A DNA stretch of 64,000 nt. Origin: Phytophthora quininea. Its lineage: Eukaryota > Oomycota > Peronosporomycetes > Peronosporales > Peronosporaceae. The DNA is taken from the NCBI GenBank assembly GCA_011947345.1, contig JAAVTG010000644.1, positions 1 through 64,000 of the forward strand, written 5' to 3'. Numbering within the stretch: position 1 is the stretch's first letter; each line of letters opens with the position of its first letter. Both the position numbers and the translations under genes were made by a program. Positions 56,242 through 64,000 of the stretch are shown one piece after another. The notes under the pieces were generated by a model. The model had not been told where the DNA came from. It was given only the letters and a program-made list of their open reading frames with translations, and made no database searches.

Positions 56242-56999
56242 CACCGGGTATTATTCGCTGGGCTCACCCGCCAGAGATGCATAGGAGGAGGAGAAACGAC
56301 TAGTAGAGGTGAGCGAGCGGACTCTCATGATGTTCAAAACCTAGCGTATGGCTTGATCGATAAAGTGTATGGGCCGGTAGCATCTCAATGCCATTAAATC
56401 AAATGCGTTTCAATTCGATTAGTGGCATCACTCGTGGTCATGAGTATTTTTCATAAGCTGACCGCCTGGCAAATGGTTGCCAATTGGCTCAAGTTAGATA
56501 GCGAAAGCGTTCGTTAAGATCATCAATTGTGTCGTACATTTACTTTACCACAGGTGCTTCTATCAGGGCGAGCCCCGCCCATGTCGACAACCAAAAGTTA
56601 AAGCCCTTAAGCACGCCACCGTTTGTACTCAGCTACTTGCACGCTCCACCTCAGATGTAAAATTGTCACTATAAATGCTGTCGAAGACGTAGTGGCGTGT
56701 GTTGAGGATTTGCCGCTGATCTGCTCTGTCGCAGACAGTACAAGGCAACTCGCAAGACAAGAGTGTTGATATCGAAGCTTCCAGAGTTCTAGAACAGTGC
56801 TTCTGTAGGTGCTAGGTTAGGAAGGCATGCTCTGCACGCTTTCATCACAATGGTCACTTTTCATTCTGCACTGCAACGATCAAGAGCCCTTCCATTTGTT
56901 AGTGCGTGTATTATGGTAGCAGCAGTCGTCCCAAGAAAGTCGAAAGTGAATTATTAGCGTGTTTTATCTTTTCCTCAAGAGAAAGACATTTGCAGCTAG
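56242..56999. other. Downstream of the Helitron
   Basis: No gene recognised. The Helitron 3' terminus (hairpin and CTRR) should be here; no clear candidate was seen. Confidence 0.35.
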
Positions 57000-58190
57000 C
57001 ATGAACGCGGTAAATGAAGCTATACATGCTTCCACTCCTTTTCAACGATCCAAAGCACGTTGAGCCCAGAAGTTGTGCCGACGCTGGCCTTGCTGTGACT
57101 GACATTACCGCTGTGTTGGTACAGCGGTCGTTGGGTTCGTTTTACTACGGCAGGATGCGTGGTGAGCGGTTGAAGTAAAAGCCGTGGTAGTCGTTGAAGT
57201 GCTTTTGCAGAGCCTTTGGGGTGCTGGCAATGTAGGGACACTGCCAAACGTAGCAAAACAAGTCGTCAGTGTCGCGGGTGTTGTCATGCACCTTGACAAT
57301 CTCCGGTATTTGGTAATACGGCCGTGCGTAGCGGGGGTGTCCAGATACGCATGCAGGTACACATTGGTGGCTGCAATTCCAGCTCCACCAAAGAAGTAGT
57401 CCCCTCTTGTCATGATTACTACGACGAAGTCCTATTGAAGTTCGGCCTCCTCAAGTCCGCCAAGAGAGCAGGGTGCATTGCCATTCCAACAGCAGGATTT
57501 CTGCTACACTGTCATATCCATAGTTTAGGATTTGAGTTGACTCTCAGCTGGCAACTTGATTCTTTGCAAGTTCAATCGGCCATTCCAGGGCCGTCGAGCA
57601 GCTAGCTAGCAGCGTTAATTCGAATTCATTCTCAATTTTCCTTTCAACACACAAGTTGATTTTCACCGCGTATACTACGTGACACCTCTCAGCAGCAGCA
57701 AGTCACCCTTGTTGAGCCCGATTGTCTGGTAGTCCGAGCGTAGTGGTGCCAGGCGGTTCCAGCCATACCCGACGAAGTATGTGTCATCTTGGGTCGCCAA
57801 GAACATCGATCCAGGAATGCTGCAGATGTTCCTGGCATCTTCTGCTTGCGATGAAAACTCGCGTCGAATAAGCTGGTCTTTGGCGCCCTCCGGAGTCTTC
57901 AGAAATCTCCACCCAGTGATTGAGGCTTCCAGAAAAATGTCTTGTAAAATCTCGTAAGAGAGACCGTTAGCTCTCTCGCCGGAGCATCAGGAACGAATCC
58001 CAGAAAGCGGTTTTCGTCTTGCATGGCACTATCCCAGGTCTCGTGGATCCACAGCTCTTCGTCATTGTCAGTGATAGATCACAGGGCGTCAACTCGATTT
58101 TCAGGGACGGCATGGTGGAGGACGACGTAGCCTCTCGTTTTGAGCTTGTGACGCGCAATCATTTGCTTTAGATCGATAGCAGCGACAGGT
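57000..58190 (-). pseudogene. Degraded 2OG-oxygenase-like protein with C-terminal C2H2 finger
   Basis: On the - strand, in order: RHKLKTRGYVVLHHAVPE and ELWIHETWDSAMQDE (58190-57990), GYGWNRLAPL and LNKGDLLLLRG (~57780-57690), GDYFFGGAG..NVYLHAYLDTP (~57400-57340), then CYVWQCPYIASTPKALQK followed by HFNDYH, a C-x4-C-x12-H-x4-H finger (~57230-57265). The third stretch resembles the end of the double-stranded beta-helix of PhyH-like 2-oxoglutarate oxygenases, but the iron-binding HxD/H set cannot be confirmed. Several frameshifts separate the pieces. Assignment is tentative. Confidence 0.4.
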
Positions 58191-59461
58191 TAGACTTGCG
58201 CAAAACCTTCAACACCAGCAATTGTAGTTGTAGAGTCAGATGAGCACCAGGAAGCGAACGCAAAAGTGAGCAGTGTGTTTGCAGCTGCCGTACTTCGACA
58301 AATTAAAGAGTCCGGTCGCTTAAAAATCTCATGCCAACGTTAACGTACGCCTAAACTCCATCGTGTCCGGTATGAACTCGTTGCCAAAACGATCTTAGCG
58401 CAGAAAACGACCGTGTAGTGCAGGTCAGACGCAGGATACGAGCTCCGCGCAAAGATTGTGGTCAAAACAAAACTGCAATCAATATAGGATAGGCAAGTGC
58501 TGTTTACATTTGTGGACTGTAGCGTGACAAGAACGCCGCTGCCATGATGATCGAGTTATCGTGTACATGTACTAGGCATCCGATGCGCGTTATGCCTGAT
58601 GCACGCAATGCCAGAGCTTGCATTTAGCGTGGACATGTTGCGAGGAATTAGTCTGGTAAAATCCGTATCTTGGACAGGCGTGTTTTTCAAATTTGTAGCT
58701 CGTACCGTACTTGTTTACGCTTGCGCACGCAGCTGCTACAAGATGGGGCCAAAACATATCTTTTGGGGGCGTCTTACCAGTGAGCCAAGCAGTGCTTGCC
58801 CTTGCAGCCCCTACTTCCTCTCAGTGTGTGGTTGCACGAAATTAGTAGCGCACTGAGGTATGGTGACAGGCAATACACACGATTGCATCGAGATTGCACG
58901 CGTGCTGCATGAAACGAAATTGAAGTTAACTCGCCTTTTCGGCGTGTTTTATTTTAATAGTTGACATACACGTCCGTTTTGTATGTTGCATACAGAATAC
59001 AAATGCTGCGTTCAAAAGCGTATCTTTCGAAAGTATCTTTATCTGCTAATAGCCTGTCTTGGATACTCCCAGGACGAGATTGCTGCCTCTGTAGCATCGT
59101 TGTTTATACATTGTGGAAGTAGTAGACTATGTCGTGTCGGCACAATAAAGCACGAATTGGATGAAGCCAGTGTAGTTGTGTGAAAGCCTGATGGCACCAC
59201 GACGGTACATATATCTTCAGCGCATTTATTGCTGCTGCAGTTAGACTTTGTGGATATTTTACTCGCATACGTACCAGTATCTAAAAAAGGAACGATATTG
59301 TTGGCGAGGAGTCGCCCAGCATACCCAACGTTTAACATGATTGGCAGTGCCGCACGGAATGATACTGCAAGAGTTGGCATTGATCATGTGGAAGTGATGG
59401 CAAAATCGTGATTTCATTCCGGCCATTCTGTGTTTTGCGGGATGCCCGGCAAGAGTAAAAG
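58191..59461. other. Gene-poor stretch
   Basis: No gene recognised in either strand. Short frames (for example 58599-58856) show no family motif. Confidence 0.4.
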
Positions 59462-59693
59462 GTGGTCGGTACTCGTACGAGTAAGCGTGCTGTCAAACCG
59501 AAATTGGACACGACAATTATGACAACTTCGCCACGCACAAATTCGCCAACCGGCGTGAACCAATATCGTGCCCAAACCGGACCTGCGCCCACGCAACGCC
59601 TCTCCCCGTACCAACGCCTCCTGGAACTGACGGCATCGCGACCACCTGACGATAGCATCAACCGGCGTGTTATGGATAACGTGGAAGGTTGAT
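59462..59693 (+). CDS. Small basic Thr/Pro-rich ORF, possible first exon
   Basis: A 76-residue frame with RTSKRAVKPKLDTT and PTQRLSPYQRLLEL ends in VMDNVEG at a donor-like gaag|gttgat. No ATG precedes it in frame near its start (first codon GTG), so it may be an exon. It could belong with the ORF at 59871, but no frame-preserving splice was found. Function unknown. Confidence 0.25.
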
Positions 59694-59870
59694 TGTATTT
59701 GTTGTTTACGCTGAAAGTTATTAACGATGCACATTGTTGCTGTTGTAGAGCTGTAAGAGCTGCTGAAGAGCCACCAACGCCGTCTCCAAAGGTTGCGCTC
59801 AAAATGAAGCTGCTGTGGCTGTCCGACCATACGTACCAGCGTTGGAGCTTCCCACGGCTGCACTTTGTCG

Positions 59871-60179
59871 ATGAAAATTCCTGGAACCCTTGACGAGTTA
59901 CTTGCAGTGAGTACGTTTTTCTCTTGCTCATTGTTAGCTAATCTACTTTAACACACGCTACAACTATGATGCCAGGTCTTTCAAGACACGTACGAAGAGA
60001 ACTCTGACAACATTGACGCCGTTCTACTGACAGCTACGATCTGGGGTGTTAATTCCAACAACATGGAGCTTCCCCAACCCGGGACGATCGTCCGCATCAA
60101 GAATTATTCGACTCTGAAGCTGTTCAAAGACGATCAATGTCAGGTAACAGTCACACTGCGTGATCTCCCATGGCTGTAG
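59871..60179 (+). CDS. Small spliced ORF, possibly OB-fold-like
   Basis: ATG at 59871; a 69-nt GT..AG intron at 59907-59975 keeps the frame, and the stop is at 60177-60179, giving 79 aa. The stretch AVLLTATIWGVNS..ELPQPGTIVRIKNYSTLK resembles the strand pattern and 'pGtIVRi' turn of POT1/telomere-binding OB folds. It is too short for a complete protein and the likeness is weak. It may be the start of a longer gene using the donor-like cag|gtaaca at 60141. Confidence 0.35.
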
Positions 60180-60377
60180 GAGGACAGCTAGGTCAGGTTT
60201 AGTAAAACAGACTCTTATGAAGTCGTCATAAACTAAACTAGCCAAAAATGGAACAATGCCAGACCATTCAGGAAGCTTGGCATTTTAGAATTTGCCCTCG
60301 AATGAGTAAGTGGTCGTCATGGTGAGTTTTAGAGCTTTACAGCTGAACGCGCTTCATCTAATAAATCCCTTGTGTAG

Positions 60378-61132
60378 ATGCCAAAGATGTCAGGAGCGAA
60401 AAATTACGGCATCAATGAGCAGCTCCGATTGCTAGCTGTCGTTGCCGATCGTCTGCCGCGCCAGAGAGCGGAATGGGAGCAGATTGCGAAGGAATACAAT
60501 GCCAGTCATGAGGCAAAGGGGAAGCAAAGGAGCGTATCCAGCCTGAAGCGCAAATTTCTCAGTTTATCCCAGAGCGCCAAGGATTGCAGCGCCGCTAGCT
60601 CTCTTGAGGCGTTTGCATCCGATATCAGGAGCATGCTTAGTGCTACGCAAACGACTTTAGCAGATCGACAGAAGCACATGGAGAAGCATCATCGGCAACA
60701 ACCTGTTACCCCCAATGAATCTCGTATCCAAGCTAGTGACGTGATTGAGCCTTGAAACGAAGCTCCGGACTTGCAACGCAGGAAATCGGTATCATTGGAC
60801 GGCTCAGTCAATGCGGAATCCGGCAGACCATCCATGATTGATACACCAGATGCAAGCACCGGCTTCGATCGCGCAAATTTGTCAACACTGTATGCAGCCA
60901 TTGACACTAGTACTGAGTCGAAGCGTGCTTGTGACATCATCCAGCTTTTCTCTGGTTCCAACGGCGCGAAGAGCAGCAATTTGCGATGTTGCAGACGATC
61001 ACAAGCCGCGTTGCATCAGAAAGAGAAGAACTGCAACGAGAGCGCAGGCAAGATCGCCTGGAAGCCGATCAGAGACACCAGGAGCTTATGACCTACATGG
61101 CAGCACTCATCCGTAAATCACAGAAGTCGTAG
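60378..61132 (+). CDS. Myb/SANT-like (DUF6818-type) DNA-binding protein
   Basis: The frame from 60378 contains KNYGINEQLRLLAVVADRLP, AEWEQIAKEYNA and VSSLKRKFLSLSQ, matching the three-helix Myb-like domain common in oomycete genomes. It ends at the TGA at 60753-60755, but family-like sequence continues in other frames: SNGAKSSNL then REEQQFAMLQTITSR and RERRQDRLEADQRH, a coiled coil ending at the TAG at 61130-61132. Frame breaks near 60755 and 60965 explain this. The ATG is directly preceded by a splice-acceptor-like tgtgtag, so an upstream exon is possible. Nuclear DNA binding is likely; target unknown. Related domains also occur in transposon-encoded proteins. Confidence 0.55.
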
Positions 61133-61534
61133 GCATCGTGATAACAAAACATTTGCGATTTACTTCTCAGATATTCTCTTGCTAGCTGGGTAAATCTTAC
61201 GGAAGGGTTACCTTCACTGACTCGTTCACATCATTCAAGCTCGAGTCATTCGCGACCGATCTGAAGAGACAGACGTGCTTGCTTAAAGAGGAGGGGGTAA
61301 TTCTTGCAAAAGACGCTTAAAGTGACGCGGGTAAATCTTGCAAAAGGTGCTTGAAGTGACGGGAATGAATTATAGTTGAGGCAAGGGCTACAAGGTCGTG
61401 TTTCGTAACAAGACCCCTCTAACCACTCCATTTGTAATTTTCGACTGAAGCATAAAGACCCACTCGTGCAAGGCTAAGGTACAGCACCCTGAGTGGACCG
61501 CAATATAATATGCTCGTACTAACTCATTCGCAAG
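61133..61534. other. Intergenic, upstream of the H4 relic
   Basis: A ~30-bp direct repeat (near 61290-61325 and 61325-61365: ggggtaattcttgcaaaaga / gggtaaatcttgcaaaaggt, each followed by cgcttaaagtgacg-like text) is the only notable structure. Confidence 0.45.
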
Positions 61535-61846
61535 ATGTCCGGGCGCGGCAAAGGTGTTCAAGGCAGAGGCAGGGGTGGTGCAAAGCGTCATTGCATGTTT
61601 CTTAGCGACAGCATTCAAGGCATATCAAAAGCCTCTATTCGCAAACTTGCACGTCGAGGGGGCGTCAAGCGCATGTCAGAGTTGGTGTAGCACCACACCC
61701 GTGCGGTTCTCAAGGTGTTCGTTCGCAACGTGGTTCAAGACGCAGTTGTGTACACTCAGCACGCTAACCGGAAAACTGTCACCACGATGGCTGTCATCTA
61801 TGCTCTAAAGCGCCAGGGGCGCACACTGTACGGATTTTCCAGCTAG
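61535..61846 (+). pseudogene. Histone H4-like gene, divergent, one in-frame stop
   Basis: ATG at 61535 and final stop at 61844-61846 give 103 codons, exactly the H4 length. SGRGKG opens the tail; [50 protein letters not shown] align with the histone fold. A single TAG at 61688-61690 stands where H4 has a conserved tyrosine. The acetylatable tail lysines are reduced (K8-region GG replaced by VQ, K12-region by R) and core residues are changed (CMFLSDS for the KVLRDN-type segment). No indels. It is either a decayed retrocopy or a very divergent variant inactivated by one mutation. Confidence 0.85.
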
Positions 61847-62503
61847 CTACTTGTAGCCCTTGTCAAAGTCAAAATGAATATCAAACTATTTTTACTTGTG
61901 AGTGTTCTTCGAACTACGATTCCTCTCGGACCCACCGGCCCGAGGTTGCAACGCAAAGAAATATGATGCAGTAGGGCATGTATTTATATAGCTTTCTAAA
62001 TTGCCTTTACTTGACTCGCCAAAATGTTTAGTTTCATGGATAGTGAGGGGTCGACATATTACATCACTACCACACAGCTACGTCCAAGGCAGCGCTCGCT
62101 CGCCACTCAAACCTTACGAGGCACGAGGGGAAATTCTTCGGATAGATCACTATTTTTGCCTATCAGCTTTTTGGTTTAAGTTTAATGGGGAGACGCGTAC
62201 GGTGTATGCATGCGATGGAGTCGCAATGTTAAGTGAGATACCGCAGCATGGGTGTGAGGTAGCTTAACAGTTTTTGCTTGGTATAGACACTCCCATTATT
62301 GCCGGTTGTGGTTTGCTGTCTCTGGCTAAGGTACAAGAATGTCTCAGCAACAGCTATGTCTGCGTAAAAGTGAGCTACTATTGGTGCCTATCATCTCCGT
62401 GTCTCTGAATCTGGTTCCATAACTAAAAATCCACAATTCCAAGAAAATAAAGTCAAGTAAAGCAATCGTTATTATCCAACTTGGTTGGACGTCTATTGTG
62501 TTT
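61847..62503. other. Gene-poor stretch between H4 relic and Gypsy fragment
   Basis: No gene recognised. Confidence 0.4.
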
Positions 62504-63960
62504 ACCTTCCTAGGAAAGACTACATCGCCTTGAGCGACCGCGGGAACGGGAGATCAGCGAGAGACTTAAGATCCTTCGGGTGAGCTTCAAGACCGTCAGG
62601 CGAGACTTGGTGGCCCAAGTAGTCGACCTTGTGGTAGCCCCAGAAACTCTTGGCCACGCTGATCGATAAGTTCCACCGGTCACAAGTCTGCAAAAGCTCC
62701 TCGACTTTCGTGCACAGCGTGTTCCATGACTCGGCGGTCACCAGGATGTCATCAATGTACGACCGATGTCCAAGCACCGACGGTTCTCTGCTGGCTCGGG
62801 TTCTCCGACCTTGAACAGTTGCAGCGGCTTCGACAAATCCAAGCCGGCCCTGATCCGAAGGTATCCGTACAAGGCGTTGTCGAGGAGGCGTTGGTAGATC
62901 TGCGGCGCGTTCTTCAGCCGGAATGGCATACGCAGCCACTCGAACAACCCGAAGGGAGTGATGAACACGGAGATCAGGCGAGCGCGATCAGTCATCGTGA
63001 CTACCCAGATTCCACTGGCCATGTCCAAGGAGCAAACCAGGGTACCTTGTCCAAGTCTTCCAAGAAATCGTTGATCAGCGGCATCGGGTACACCATCAAG
63101 CGTGTCAAGGCGTTGACCAGCCGATAGTCGATGAATAGTCGGATGTCTATGCCGTTTTTCTTGATGATGACCACGATCAGCGACGCCCAAGGTGACGTGG
63201 ACGGCTGGAAGATCTTCGCAGCCAAGAGTCCCTTGATCAGTGCTGAGAGCTTCTCCCGATATTGTGGAGCCGCCTTGCAAACACGCTGGGCTACTGGTTT
63301 GGCGTCACCCACATCAATGTCGCACACAGCGCCACAGGCAGCGAGGGGTAATGCATTACCCCTACCGTTTAAGAGGTGTCGGTATTTCCAGATGATCTGC
63401 TTGAGCTGGTCAATTTCCTCGGGGGTGTTTACAGCTGGGTCGTCGATGCTAATCTCCTCCATTATCGATGACAGTTCTGGTAGCACTGCCATTTGATCTT
63501 CGACGTCTTCAGCGAACAATTCTCCTCCTTCGTGGAGGCACACTTCCGTCTCGGGATCTGACGATGACTGCTCCTCGGGCGCACCTGGGTTGTTCACCGC
63601 GGGTGCTTCGGAATCAGCCTCCTCTTCGGCAAGCTCCTCAGCTATCGTCTGCAGTAGTTCGCTAGCAGGCGTGGCGGCAATCAAGTTGACCTTCAGTTGT
63701 GGCACCTCCCGTCTCAAGATGGCCCTCGGTTCCACGTACGATGGTCGATTCACGACAGGTTTCAAGTCCTCCACCGGTGGCTCGGGCGTATCGTCCCAGT
63801 CGTCGGCAGCAGCTTCGTAGGCTAAGTTTTGCCACTCAGCGTACCGCCGCGACCCGACGGAAACGAAACCCGGCAGCCGAGATACGCCATCTTCTGATAC
63901 CCACATGCCCACACGAATATCGCGCTGCAACACTAACTTGTGGTCGCTAATATTCGTCAA
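62504..63960 (-). pseudogene. Ty3/Gypsy retrotransposon pol fragment (reverse transcriptase)
   Basis: On the - strand: an acidic linker (AEELAEEEADSEAP), then RYRHLL-like spacer, KIFQPSTSPWASLIVVIIKK, IDIRLFIDYRLVN, FGLFEWLRMPFRLKNAPQ, YIDDILVTAE (catalytic YxDD at ~62742-62759) and VDYLGHQVSPDGLEAHPKDL, the order of Gypsy RT. The frame breaks near 63040 and 62770. An in-frame TAG at 62517-62519 precedes SFLGR, after which homology stops; RNase H and integrase are missing. The upstream end is at a stop at 63961-63963, and gag/protease may lie beyond the window. Confidence 0.85.
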
Positions 63961-64000
63961 CTACAGGTATCGAGCTCTACCGGGGCTCTTGATTATCGTC

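Noticed and set aside
62001..62267. 88-codon frame between H4 relic and Gypsy fragment
   Set aside because: No recognisable domain; composition like random sequence.

Overview
The window looks like nuclear DNA of an oomycete, most likely Phytophthora-like. It encodes three NLP (NPP1-family) proteins, two RWP-RK genes, a TMEM19/DUF92 protein, tyrosine-recombinase (Crypton) elements, a DUF6570-type Helitron and non-LTR retrotransposon debris. Introns are short (56-67 nt, GT..AG). The species cannot be named from sequence alone. Most genes carry one or more single-base breaks, often at homopolymers, so part of the damage may be sequencing or assembly error.

Layout. (1) 1-22600: nine copies of a ~2.51 kb tandem unit assembled from pieces of non-LTR retrotransposons. 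Each unit has two modules (A ~1.19 kb, B ~1.32 kb) bounded by a ~120 bp repeat in inverted orientation. Units run + from 1 to 8714, - from 8715 to 21287, and the last B module is + again. (2) 22601-23110: the missing middle (RT core) of the same kind of element. (3) 23275-24262: a C2HC zinc finger / J-domain-like gene. (4) 24398-26276: a decayed Crypton on the - strand. (5) 26277-29711: mostly empty, with a pogo-like DDE transposase relic. (6) 29712-47031: a 17 kb palindrome with two ~6.2 kb arms (29712-35908 and 40826-47031) around a 4.9 kb spacer. Each arm carries a CCCH-type zinc-finger gene, an RWP-RK gene, a rearranged LINE relic and an NLP gene. The spacer carries a broken NLP, a TMEM19/VTE6-like gene and a LINE-derived insertion with a 12-bp target duplication. 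(7) 48125-56241: a Helitron whose Rep domain is split by a 2.35 kb Crypton-like element. (8) 56242-64000: a degraded 2OG-oxygenase-like/C2H2 gene, a small possible OB-fold ORF, a Myb/SANT-like gene, a divergent histone H4 relic with one in-frame stop, and a Ty3/Gypsy pol fragment running into the window edge.

Most notable. (a) The nested Crypton lies exactly between the HUH motif and the tyrosine motif of the Helitron Rep, and both junctions can be read to within 3 bp. (b) The retroelement-derived array switches orientation at the internal inverted repeat, and the two switch points carry reciprocal hybrid versions of that repeat. This would fit integration of a five-unit circle by one crossover. 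(c) In the palindrome, a clean 707-bp inversion cut the left zinc-finger gene into three pieces, and the left NLP copy stops exactly where arm homology ends. The window is an accessory, repeat-driven region with few intact genes: the two RWP-RK copies, the right-arm NLP and possibly the Myb/SANT-like gene.
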